A DNA stretch of 11,650 nucleotides. It comes from Cymbomonas tetramitiformis. Its lineage: Eukaryota > Chlorophyta > Pyramimonadophyceae > Pyramimonadales > Pyramimonadaceae. Below the pieces are notes generated by a model. It made no database searches, was not told the DNA's origin, and was given only the letters and a program-made list of their open reading frames with translations. Below, in pieces: positions 1 to 7,350 of the stretch. Every line of letters starts with the position of its first letter. Within the stretch, counting starts at the first letter, position 1. The position numbers were made by a program, and so were the translations under genes. The stretch is taken from NCBI GenBank assembly GCA_001247695.2, contig LGRX02034804.1, forward strand, positions 1 to 11,650, in the 5' to 3' direction.

Positions 1-77
1 TCTTGGCGCGGACCGACCTCGCCGAGGACGCTTGTGTGTTCGCTGCTCCTCTCTTGGCGCGGACTGACCTCGCCGAG
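1..77. repeat. Two-copy direct repeat, 51-bp period
   Basis: A 26-bp segment beginning TCTTGGCGCGGACCGACCTC occurs at 1-26 and again at 52-77 with one visible difference (GACCGACC versus GACTGACC). The spacer is about 25 bp and the array may extend left of the window. It lies upstream of the EF-hand exons, in sequence I cannot read as coding. It may be an upstream intron or promoter-proximal repeat of that gene. Confidence 0.7.
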
Positions 78-192
78 CATATTTGTTTGTTTTCTTTGTG
101 GTTGGCTTTTCCTACTGTCGCACACCGGTGACATGGAAGAAGTATGCTGCAAATGCGTGTCAAGCCGAATAGCTTAGTAGTGGATATCGCAG

Positions 193-1452
193 GTTGATCG
201 CTAAGCTCTCCGAGACGATGACAAACGAAGGCGTGACTCGGGAGAATATCATGGCCTCTTTTAAAAAACTTGACCAAGATGGGAATCAAACTCTCAGGTG
301 AGGTTCCCGCCACTTCTCGCGACAAGAAGGTCAATCTATTTATGTCAGGGAGTGAGATGCAAAAAGGGTGCTTTAGTGTGGGGAGGCAGCGTAACATGGG
401 CTTAGTGTTCTGTGGGGGTAGGGTGCACAAAGGGAGGGAACCTCTCTTTGCAGCATGGTTGTGCAAAGGGGGTGATGGAAGAATCTGAGAGGAAACTAAG
501 GTTGCGAGTTGCTGTCTCAGCTTTAATGAGTTCTGTGCTCGATTGGGAGCTAAGGCCGCGAGTTGTTGTCTCAGCTTCAAAGAGTTCCGTGCTCTATTGC
601 ATAAGATGAATGTAAAGATGACACCAAAAACGTTGTCACGCATATGGGACGCAATTGATCATGACAAGGTGAGGCTGTCCTTATGTTTGGACAATCTTGT
701 GAGTCGCTTGCTTGATGGCTTGAGCATCATCCTTCACTATCTGACAATTCCGCCTCTGATGTATTTTTGCTAAGTTGTATCATCCTTGTGAAGTGCCACA
801 TTAGTCGAGTATGGTGGACACTTGTGTACAGAGTGGAGAGATCACTTCAGCTGAATTCTTGGAGCTCATGTTCACCGGAGTAAGTGAAGAAGATAAGCCT
901 CAATGTCCTGTTGAAGTGGACGATGAATCTGCACTGGAGGCATCACCTGGCGGGGATGAAGCACTGAGCGTTAGTTCAGATCCTGTTTTCGTTCAGGTGA
1001 GTCCAACCAACGTTGTTGAAGAATGTTGGCTGATCAAGCGGACACATTATTTTGGCATGTAAACTTTATAGATTTGTAGGATTCAAGTGTGCACACTTCA
1101 ATTACCTTTTTGCCCCCAGTCCCATCTCTGTCTTGGCCACTGAAATGTAGAAGCTGCGGTTACTCGTATCATTTTGCATCATGATGCCATTCAATGGTTT
1201 CCTTGTTTCTAAGTTATTCATGTTGTAGCTTGCATTGTGATAGCAGGGGGATGGAACTGTGTGCATGTCGATGTTGTAGTTTGTCATAAACTGCGATGTA
1301 CTATGTTGTCTGCTCAGGAAAAAGCTGTGTCAATGACGGAAATGCACACGCGATTAGGAGAACAAGCAACTGAGATAGAGCACCTGCAAAGTCAAATTGC
1401 GGTGCTTAATACACAATTAGCCACGATGATACCTCTGTTGACGAAAGTGTAG
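193..1452 (+). CDS. EF-hand pair protein with C-terminal coiled coil, spliced, 5' end uncertain
   Basis: Four exons can be joined: 193-297, 575-668, 832-996 and 1318-1452 (stop TAG at 1450-1452), giving 165 visible residues. The introns are GTGAGG...CAG, GTGAGG...CAG and GTGAGT...CAG. The first EF-hand loop (residues 27-38, DQDGNQTLSFKE) is split by intron 1 in phase 2. The second loop (residues 63-74, DHDKSGEITSAE) is split by intron 2 in phase 0. Both have acidic residues at loop positions 1 and 3 and Glu at 12. Exactly 24 residues separate them, the spacing of a calmodulin-type pair, so calcium binding is expected. Residues 75-121 are acidic and Ser-rich. The last exon (122-165) has Leu/Ile heptads typical of a short coiled coil, suggesting dimerisation or partner binding. 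The 5' end is open: an AG at 191-192 looks like an acceptor and an in-frame TAG lies at 170-172. Translation could instead start at ATG 218 without an upstream exon. I do not recognise the specific family. Confidence 0.82.
496..603 (+). repeat. 54-bp in-frame tandem duplication of a 3' splice site
   Basis: The segments 496-549 and 550-603 are tandem copies. Each contains CGAGTTG(C/T)TGTCTCAG followed by CTT(T/C)A. There are therefore two TCTCAG acceptors, ending at 520 and 574. Because 54 is divisible by three and no stop lies between them, either acceptor continues the EF-hand frame. The distal acceptor (exon from 575) gives the canonical 24-residue spacing between EF loops. The proximal one (exon from 521) inserts 18 residues after an equally canonical loop ending SFNE. 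Dominant use of 574 is an inference from that spacing. Confidence 0.8.
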
Positions 1453-2464
1453 GATAGCCATTGCCGTACTTATAAGATGTTTCATCATTTAATGCTGATA
1501 TCGCATGATGTTATGCTAGTTCATTTATGCACGCCGGTTTGCCATTTTGCTGATGCGGGAATCGCGCCATGAGCGCCAAATGTCAAAGCATTTTATTCTT
1601 AAACGCGTCGTTTCCAGTATTCTAGATCTAGTAGTGCGCCACACACATGCGGTTCATGCACATAGAACGTGCTGTGCTAGGGCGACGAATGAGCACACTC
1701 CACACGCTCGCGAGTCCGTACGTCATACAGGAGGATGGTGTTGCCGAGCCCAGAATTGTGTGCCATTGTCTACTTTTGATACTTTTGACATGAAATGACA
1801 AGTTCTTTATTAATTTGTAGAATTTGAATTCGATAAGTCGCAATTCCAGCACGGAGGCTCCACCACAACACATATATGGACCCATACCAAAATAGAATGT
1901 ACCACGTCAGAATTTGATAGACTACATGTAGGAGACATATGATATTATACATTGCACGTATATCCTATGCCAGCCGTGATCGACAGGGAATGCAGACGGC
2001 GCATTACGAAAATAATCGCTCAAAAGCACTCGTTGTTCACGTTCCATCATCCTCCTGCGATCCCAGCTCGCGCACTGCATTTTATCTAACGACCTCGTAG
2101 GTCATTTGTTTTACTGACTTTGGTTTGCTTGTACTTGCGTTTTCAATCGAATGTTTTCAGTACCGTACCCTGCCGACTTGCCTCGCCCGCGAGCGGTGTT
2201 CAACGGAACTCGGTCTTTTTTGTCGCATGCATGGCCATTTCTGTCGCTGTCGCAAGAAAAAGGAATCTTCTGAAAAAACCAGAAACGGGGCTTCGTTCCC
2301 TTTAAGGGACAAAGAACGATTTCACAAGAAAAGGTGGGGGGACGAAACGACATCGTCATCGGAACACTGTCAAAACTGCCCAAAAATTTTCCACATAACG
2401 AATTTTGATCTTCAGCGTTATCGCACCCCTTTGGAAGATACACCATCCCCCCATCGACTATTTG
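1453..2464. other. Intergenic stretch, no supported gene
   Basis: This kilobase follows the EF-hand stop codon and ends at the tandem repeat. The first few hundred bases should contain the 3' UTR, but I see no AATAAA close to the stop. Open frames at 1547-1798, 1628-1885 and 1770-1952 are short, on both strands, and show no domain or splice context. A plus-strand frame from about 2161, preceded by TGTTTTCAG, is Cys/His-rich and runs into the repeat at 2465. It could be a decayed exon, but its support is weak because the opposite strand is equally open. Confidence 0.5.
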
Positions 2465-3045
2465 TCGACCGTCCGATCGAATCGTCGAGCGAACGATCGG
2501 ACAGTCAGATGACAGATTCTTGAAGAAGGGCATCTTCAAGTTGTCGCAGCGATCTTGAATATACTCCAATCCTACGTCAACTAATTTTCGACCGATCGAT
2601 CGAATCGTCGACCGAACGATTGGACTGTCCGATATCGCGTGCTAATGGATTCGTTTCCGAAGACAAGATCTTCAAGTTGTCGCAGCGATCTTGAATACAG
2701 CACAATCCTCCATCGAGTTATTTTCGACCGATCGATCGAATCGTCGACTGAACGATCGGACTGTCCGATTTCGCGTGCTAATGGATACGTTCCGAAGACA
2801 AGATCTTCAAGTTGTCGCAACGATCTTGAATATACTCCAATCCTACGTCAACTATTTTTCGACCGATCGATCGACTCGTCAACCGAACGATCGGACTGTC
2901 CGGTTCCGAAGACAAGATCGTCAAGTTGTCGCTGGGATCTTGAATACAACACAATCCTCCATCGACTAATTTTCGACCGACCGATCGGACTGTCGCCAAA
3001 ACATCGGGCCGTCCGATTTCGCGTGCTAATGGATTGTGTGGCTAA
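2465..3045. repeat. Dimeric satellite-like tandem repeat (114-136 bp monomers)
   Basis: The anchor TCGACCG recurs at 2465, 2588, 2724, 2859 and 2973, giving periods of 123, 136, 135 and 114 bp. Each monomer carries CCGATCGATCG-type sequence, a roughly 10-nt spacer and CGAACGATCGG, a near-perfect hairpin. GACTGTCCGAT and then CAAGATCTTCAAGTTGTCG follow. The tails alternate: GAATATACTCCAATCCTACG (near 2567 and 2828) and GAATACA(G/A)CACAATCCTCC (near 2692 and 2945). This is an A-B-A-B higher-order arrangement. The 114-bp unit has lost the block with TTTCGCGTGCTAATGGAT, which returns at about 3018. Open frames here are by-products of the repeat: monomer lengths are not all multiples of three. Confidence 0.85.
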
Positions 3046-3375
3046 ACATGGATCCAAACGCGAGCGCGAGCGTGATAATGTCATTGGCTCACTGCAGCGG
3101 TAAGCGTGACATCCAGACGGTTTAACCGCAAAATCATTGTCGGCAATCGGCTTCAAGGACTCGACGCATCATAATTCCTTAGCTCGGCCGCCACCCCGTC
3201 CGTTCATTTTTCGTTCAGGCACACGCAACAACCCTTGAAACGCTTCTCTGCTTGTTAGTTTTTGCTGTTGTAAATTCCTTGTCAGTGAACGCATGTTTTC
3301 AAAATTTCTTTGCTTTCGTTGGTTTCACACTCTTCGTTGCAGTATGGTTCCGGCTCTTTGCTTCAGATTGATCGG

Positions 3376-3445
3376 ACCCCATCGGGTAATGTGGCCCGCG
3401 GTCTGGGTTCGATTCTCGGATTCCTGCCAACTAGCGTGCAAAATG
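3376..3445 (+). repeat. tRNA-like 3' half, copy 1 (possible SINE head)
   Basis: The sequence shows CGGG-loop-CCCG, which resembles an anticodon arm. A T-arm follows with the B-box-like core GGTTCGATTC at 3406-3415, whose flanking bases pair with some G-T wobbles, and then GCCA. It aligns with copy 2 over about 65 bases, 222 bp downstream. I could not find a convincing D-arm or 5' acceptor strand, so it is not called a functional tRNA. A tRNA-derived SINE is the likeliest source. Confidence 0.35.
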
Positions 3446-3596
3446 TTCATGCGACGCCAGCGACCTTTTTGTAACTTTGGCTGCCGCATTTTAGTTTATT
3501 CATCATTTCAATTTGTGGGTGCGCAGCTCTGTTTCTTGTGATCGTGTTGTCATACCTTATAACTGTCTTATGCTTTGATTGACATAAGATTACTTG

Positions 3597-3667
3597 AAGT
3601 CCGTCGGGTATTTTACCCGTCGGGTTGGGTTCGAGTCCCAACATTTCTGCTAACTCGCGTCCTGTCA
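3597..3667 (+). repeat. tRNA-like 3' half, copy 2 (possible SINE head)
   Basis: CGGGT-ATTTT-ACCCG (3604-3618) forms a perfect hairpin. A short variable-like spacer follows, then a T-arm with a perfect 5-bp stem, TTGGG-TTCGAGT-CCCAA. The B-box-like core GGTTCGAGTC is at 3628-3637. The downstream TCTGCTAACTCGCGT matches CCTGCCAACTAGCGT of copy 1. The order of arms is that of a tRNA 3' half, but position 33 of the anticodon-like loop is not T and no A box is evident. This argues for a degenerate tRNA-derived repeat. Confidence 0.38.
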
Positions 3668-3996
3668 TTTTGCAGCATGCTTTCATTCGTATTCTAAGTT
3701 TGGTGTGTCCTTTTTTCGCTGCATCGTCCGCCATTACTTATGCCTGCGCGAATACGTTTTATTATATGTTTCTGCTGACTCTGTAGACTTTGTGCGTGCA
3801 GGGATTTGCCGGATTTTGGCTTCTGAAGATGTAAAGTAGCCGAGTCCAACGGATAAGTGGCTTTAGGATTTGTGCTGTGTAGTTTTAGTTGAGTTCGTTC
3901 ATAGATTCACCTTGCATTTTGTAATAGTGTAGTAACAATTTTTAAGAATAGTGAATTGATACTCACTTCCAAGTCTTGTCATCGTAATGATAGAAT

Positions 3997-4036
3997 GCTC
4001 GCGATGCTGCGTGTTTGCTCGCGATGCTGCGTGTTT
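3997..4036. repeat. 20-bp perfect tandem duplication
   Basis: GCTCGCGATGCTGCGTGTTT occurs at 3997-4016 and immediately again at 4017-4036 with no difference. The perfect identity suggests a recent slippage or repair duplication. No gene is disrupted. Confidence 0.9.
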
Positions 4037-4183
4037 GCATGCTTCGTTGTAATAGTTTGTCGATGTGATTTCTAGAAACAGTAGACAGACCCGTTACCCG
4101 GCTGTTATTTCAGAATGTTTTTCACTCGTGTGTTTCGAAATAATTACTACTGTAAAATTTTAATAAATTTCTGATAAGTTTTT

Positions 4184-4306
4184 GCGACAAAATACCCCCT
4201 AGACCTCTTTTTGTCGCAGCCGCGACAAAATGGACCCACAAGTACATTGTTGTCGTAGCTGCGACAAAATAAGTTGCGACATAAACAAACCTTCTATGCG
4301 ACAAAA
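4184..4306. repeat. Cluster of GCGACAAAA motifs, partly as inverted pairs
   Basis: GCGACAAAA is found at 4184, 4222, 4261 and 4298, a variant GCGACATAA at 4276, and the reverse form TTTTGTCGC at 4209. The pair at 4209-4230 is a perfect 9-bp inverted repeat with a 4-nt spacer. Positions 4250-4266 form a near-palindrome, TTGTCG-TAGCT-GCGACAA. The 9-mer density in 123 bp is far above chance. It may be a binding-site array or the decayed end of a mobile element, and the sequence alone does not decide. Confidence 0.8.
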
Positions 4307-4488
4307 ATGATCCGCTACCGTGTTCAACGCCACAACTGGAGATGGTGGAATTTGTGAACCACACGGCAGACTACTCGTGCACGCACGCTTGAAAATGTTA
4401 AGGTTAGCTATCTTTTAAAACTTCTACCGTTTCAAAATTTCAAGTGAAAGTCTTCTTTTGAAGAGTTGGCTGCGGTAACTTCGCGTTG

Positions 4489-4532
4489 TGGTGCGGTTTA
4501 GCGTGTGAGGACCCCGCAGATTAACCGCACCA
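4489..4532. repeat. Inverted repeat, 10-bp arms, 24-nt spacer
   Basis: TGGTGCGGTT at 4489-4498 is matched exactly by AACCGCACCA at 4523-4532. A hairpin is possible in DNA or RNA. No T-run follows, so it does not resemble an intrinsic terminator, and no gene ends nearby. Confidence 0.7.
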
Positions 4533-4656
4533 TTTGAACCGGGGCAATATAAGCTAAGCTCGAAGTACAAGGTTAACTTAATGCGATATCTTTAGGGCAG
4601 GAATATTAACCAATATTTTGACTGATTTTAGGACAGCATATCAATACAATTATTTT

Positions 4657-4684
4657 CCAAACTTGAATGACCAAACTTGAATGA
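4657..4684. repeat. 14-bp perfect tandem duplication
   Basis: CCAAACTTGAATGA is present at 4657-4670 and again at 4671-4684 without change. The surrounding 4385-4797 stretch has no supported gene. Confidence 0.85.
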
Positions 4685-4815
4685 ACGTTCTCCTGAATTT
4701 CCAGGACTAAATACTTGGATCTCAACTAACTGTACAGCTCTCGATGGCATCTCGGCAGAACAGTTAGTTCATCAATCACATGCTGACGGCTGTTGGTACA
4801 AAACCTAGTGGTTTT

Positions 4816-4943
4816 TGTACACTATATAGTGGCGTACCACTATAATTATAGTGGAATTGACCATTATATAGTGTACCAGTTCCACTATATATCGGAATTG
4901 ACCATTATATACTGTACCAATTTCACTACATAGTGGAACTACT
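4816..4943. repeat. Array of ACTATATAGT palindromes and 41-bp tandem repeat
   Basis: Variants of the palindromic kernel CACTATATAGTG lie in both orientations here, including TACACTATATAGTGG, CCACTATAATTATAGTGG and TTCACTACATAGTGGAAC. GGAATTGACCATTATATA(G/C)T starts at 4853 and again at 4894, a 41-bp period. The array lies just inside the left end of the MITE-like segment and could be subterminal repeats or a site for a dimeric binding protein. Confidence 0.7.
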
Positions 4944-5269
4944 ACATTCTTGTCTATTACCCTTTGCTAAATTGGCTCATTCGCTTAAAGAGCTGCTAGG
5001 GGCTTCCTCGAAGGTCCTTTGAAAATTTGGGGGCCTATGTTGTCAAGTTCTCGAGCTGCTCTTTCTGCAGTGTCTTGTCAAAAAAAATTATCCGAGGTCA
5101 TCTTGACCCTCTAAATATTAGTTAAAGTAGCCTGAGTATCAGTCAATTTGATATACTGCTTGAGTAACAAACCATCGAGATTAGGGTTTAAGGAATGATG
5201 CCTCGACAATCTTCAAGCATTCCTCGATAATACTCGACGAGGACCCCGCCCTCCCGATATGATAGAAAT

Positions 5270-5426
5270 GGTACACTATATAGTGGAACTGTATTTTTGA
5301 GAGCGGTTCAAAAAATTGAATGACATACAGTACACATTTACAATATCCCGACAACCCGATGACATCTTCGCGTGTTGGGTACGCCACTACGTATATGAAA
5401 AATCACGTTCCACTATATAGTGTACC
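5270..5426. repeat. Perfect 20-bp inverted repeat flanking ~117 bp
   Basis: GGTACACTATATAGTGGAAC at 5270-5289 is the exact reverse complement of 5407-5426. Each arm is itself built on the ACTATATAGT palindrome, so the structure is a palindrome of palindromes. It sits inside the right part of the MITE-like segment and may be a nested shorter copy of that element. Confidence 0.8.
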
Positions 5427-5572
5427 AGTCCCACTAGGTTTTAGACAAAAATCACTAGGTTATGTCATGCCACCCCAGGCTGACACATCATCATTTACCA
5501 TAAACTGCAGGCAGGCTAAATTTACTCTTTTGCAAGACTATAAATCTACTTTGCCCCTTGCTTGATGGCAAA

Positions 5573-5749
5573 TCAGATAGAGCTCATTCTTTTGCTGCCC
5601 TTTTTTATACGAGGTGCTACATCATCATCCTCGCCATCAGCATCATTGTCTTCATCATGGCAGTCCTGAATATTCCTCTTCTTCACCATTCCAGAGATGT
5701 CATCATGACTGCCCGAGGTGGATGTTGAAGGGCTAGCCAATCCAGAAGC
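5573..5749 (-). CDS. Terminal exon of a minus-strand gene, acidic/basic tail, unknown product
   Basis: On the minus strand a frame of 58 codons ends at a TGA (complement of 5573-5575). It begins right after TATAGCAG, a plausible acceptor, and a TAG lies in frame two codons further upstream, as expected at an intron edge. The peptide starts ASGLASPSTSTSGSHDD, continues with VKKRN and an Asp/Glu-rich run (DEDNDADGEDDD), and ends with basic PRIKKGSKR. Such composition is common in nuclear or DNA-binding protein tails. The donor exon is not visible. It would lie beyond 5750, possibly on the far side of the retrotransposon. It could instead be a remnant of a transposase linked to the neighbouring TIR segment. 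The opposite strand reads only Ser-rich low-complexity sequence. Confidence 0.42.
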   Translation of the reverse strand, partial: ASGLASPSTSTSGSHDDISGMVKKRNIQDCHDEDNDADGEDDDVAPRIKKGSKRMSSI

Positions 5750-5793
5750 CTGCTATACGGAAAAGGGTTTATAGTATTCCGGTACCAAATTAT

Positions 5794-5881
5794 GATTGTT
5801 CCGGGAACAATCAAGTTATGAGATATATTTCAGGAACAATGAATATTGATGGAGCAAATTTTGATTGTTCCCGGAACAATC
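5794..5881. repeat. Twin 19-bp palindromes 69 bp apart
   Basis: GATTGTTCCGGGAACAATC at 5794-5812 and GATTGTTCCCGGAACAATC at 5863-5881 are both perfect 9-bp dyads around one central base, and each is the reverse complement of the other. A half site, GGAACAAT, lies between them at 5833-5840. The flanks are also similar (CAAATTAT/CAAATTTT before, CAAGTTATG/CAACTTTTG after). They fall in the presumed intron of the minus-strand gene. They could bind a dimeric regulator or mark the ends of a small element. Confidence 0.85.
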
Positions 5882-5940
5882 AACTTTTGCCACGAGTATA
5901 TGTATATTCTTGTATTACTTCAGGAAGGTAAATGTTTTTT

Positions 5941-6007
5941 TCTAGATTGATTTTGGGCCCAAAACTAGATTAAGAATGTCAGTGCTTTATTCTAGATTAT
6001 TTTAGGG
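5941..6007. repeat. Imperfect 17-bp direct repeat and TTTTGGGCCCAAAA palindrome beside the LTR
   Basis: TCTAGATTGATTTTGGG (5941-5957) and TCTAGATTATTTTAGGG (5991-6007) match at 14 of 17 positions. The second ends exactly where the putative LTR begins. TTTTGGGCCCAAAA at 5951-5964 is a perfect 14-bp palindrome. Whether the direct repeat is related to the insertion is not known. Confidence 0.7.
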
Positions 6008-6013
6008 TGTGTC

Positions 6014-6721
6014 ATGTCGCGGTCGCATGTCTTCCCGCTCGATTGTCATCACCACCAAAATGCCGACCATTTAAACGAAACGAAACATTCCGCCGGACAT
6101 TCTCTCGCTCTCTTGCTCTCTTTTGCTCTTTCGTATTTCTACTCACATATATGTATATATATATTCATTCGTCTCAAATTCTGCCTAGAAATCCCAAACG
6201 AGCGTGCATTCCCCGAACGAAGGTCTCTCCGCCTTCGTATAACCAAGGGAACGCCCGCGTATAACCAAGGGAAGCTTACAGACTTTTATCCGTCGCCAGA
6301 AGAAAGTAAGATCATAACTCCAAATAGTGTTTCCAAGTGTAATAACGAGTTTCGCGACGAGGCTAGAGCCCACGGTGGTCCCGTGGAAAACTTTGGCGGC
6401 GAATACGTCTTCATTGAGTATACGCCTGGGGCGGAATACGCGAACAAAGCTGGAGGTCTTACGCCGAACGTGGGCGTATTCCCCAACCGCTCGTGCCAAC
6501 GTCACTTTCTTTCGGGTTACGAGCCCGATTATGCCTACTTGGGGGTGATCGCACCACACGACTATTGTGCCCGGAGGCACAGCGTGAGCCGATATGTCTA
6601 TGCGTCCGTATGTGTGTCATCGGGGGTAATCTGGGATTGGCACGATGACAGTGAGTTTGGGCTTGAAATCACGATGAGAATGAATACCAGATGTCCGGGG
6701 TATGACAGTATGACACTATGA
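6014..6721 (+). CDS. Hypothetical ORF inside the putative LTR, 235 codons
   Basis: The frame opens at ATG 6014, six bases into the proposed LTR, and stops at TGA 6719-6721 inside the TATGACAG repeat. Residues about 30-57 are hydrophobic (LALLLSFALSYFYSH and following), partly encoded by a TA microsatellite, and could form one membrane segment. Residues about 120-210 are of ordinary mixed composition with several Cys, Tyr and Gly. The minus strand is also open for 131 codons at 6185-6580, so openness alone is weak evidence. It may be an LTR-embedded accessory ORF, an older gene fragment, or chance. Confidence 0.22.
   Translation: MSRSHVFPLDCHHHQNADHLNETKHSAGHSLALLLSFALSYFYSHICIYIFIRLKFCLEIPNERAFPERRSLRLRITKGTPAYNQGKLTDFYPSPEESKIITPNSVSKCNNEFRDEARAHGGPVENFGGEYVFIEYTPGAEYANKAGGLTPNVGVFPNRSCQRHFLSGYEPDYAYLGVIAPHDYCARRHSVSRYVYASVCVSSGVIWDWHDDSEFGLEITMRMNTRCPGYDSMTL
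6236..6273. repeat. 16-bp direct repeat, 22-bp period
   Basis: CGTATAACCAAGGGAA occurs at 6236-6251 and 6258-6273. It lies in the 5' part of the putative U3. Confidence 0.85.
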
Positions 6722-7105
6722 CACTATGACAGTATGACAGTATGACACTATAGTAGTATGACAGTACTGTGGGGGGTGTCATCGTGGAACTCAGTCAGAC
6801 CCTCGAAGAATGGTCAGATTCGCATCGGGGTTGAAAAGACAATGAAATCGAATATCAGATATTAAGGTTATGACAGTATGACAGTATGACAGTATGACAG
6901 TATGACAGTATGACACTATAGTAGTATGACAGTACTGTGGGGTGGTCACCGTGGCACCCAGTCAGACCCCCGAAGAATGGTCAGATTCGCATCGGGATCG
7001 GAAAGACAATGAAATCGAATATCAGATGTCGGGGGTATGACAGTATGACATTATGATACTATGACAGTATGTCAGTATGACAGTACAGTAGTATGACAGT
7101 ACTGT
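6701..7105. repeat. Three-unit 167-168 bp U3 repeat containing TATGACAG octamer arrays
   Basis: Each unit starts with an array of the octamer TATGACAG (variants TATGACAC, TATAGTAG) and ends it with the palindrome ACAGTACTGT at 6761-6770, 6929-6938 and 7096-7105, i.e. spaced 168 and 167 bp. The first two palindromes are followed by a shared segment including CGAAGAATGGTCAGATTCGC and GACAATGAAATCGAATATCA. Diverged versions flank both sides (about 6610-6700 and 7106-7200). About 14 TGACAG cores occur in 400 bp. Tandem U3 repeats often act as enhancers in LTR elements; that role is inferred here. Confidence 0.85.
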
Positions 7106-7340
7106 ATGGCAGTCATCGTGTCAGTCCGTCGACGTAACATCTGAATCGAGAATGACGAATCGGAATTAGAAATGAGATCGGATCGGGAACTGAACGTTGA
7201 GCCGAAGTGTGACATCGGCTCTCGAGTGGTTGACCCTGCAACCTGAGTGACGAGTGAATAAGTAGAGCGCTTGAGAAGTGTTTAGCCTTCAGAACTCGGA
7301 ACCGAATTATCGTTTGTACCTCAATCTGGCCCTGATCCAG

Positions 7341-7350
7341 TATATTATAA
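7341..7350 (+). promoter_or_regulatory. Likely LTR TATA box
   Basis: TATATTATAA lies 75 bp upstream of the proposed LTR end, so transcription would start near 7370-7380 and leave a short R-U5. Position and sequence fit an RNA polymerase II LTR promoter. No start-site data are available. Confidence 0.5.

Larger units (their letters stand above)
3046..4183. other. Gene-free stretch with tRNA-like repeats
   Basis: No exon-like coding segment stands out on either strand. The stretch contains two related tRNA-like 3' halves (annotated separately) and a 20-bp tandem duplication at 3997-4036. The remainder is moderately AT-rich, unremarkable DNA. The frames at 3293-3541 (+) and 3447-3734 (-) overlap the tRNA-like repeats and have no recognisable domain. 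Confidence 0.45.
4798..5465. mobile_element. MITE-like segment with imperfect terminal inverted repeats
   Basis: The left end reads ACAAAACCTAGTGGTTTTTG, followed by TACACTATATAGTGG. The reverse complement of the right end reads ACATAACCTAGTGATTTTTG and, after roughly 20 extra bases containing a second AACCTAGTG, TACACTATATAGTGG. Length is about 670 bp. No transposase frame is evident inside, so a non-autonomous DNA element is likely. The ends and any target-site duplication are not certain, because flanking bases do not give a clear direct repeat. The AT-rich interior also holds the palindrome families annotated below. Confidence 0.5.

Noticed and set aside
2465..3045. CRISPR-like array of direct repeats
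   Set aside because: Monomers are over 110 bp with similar sequence throughout, not short repeats with unique spacers, and the genome is eukaryotic.
2125..3103. Plus- and minus-strand ORFs of 132-154 codons over the satellite and its upstream flank
   Set aside because: They follow the repeat. Both strands are open, monomer periods of 136 bp break the frame, and no domain or splice context supports translation.
3376..3667. Functional tRNA genes
   Set aside because: No acceptor 5' strand or A box is visible and the anticodon loop lacks T33, so a degenerate tRNA-derived repeat is more likely.
4489..4532. Intrinsic transcription terminator
   Set aside because: The stem has a 24-nt loop, no T-run follows, and such terminators are not used by eukaryotic RNA polymerase II.
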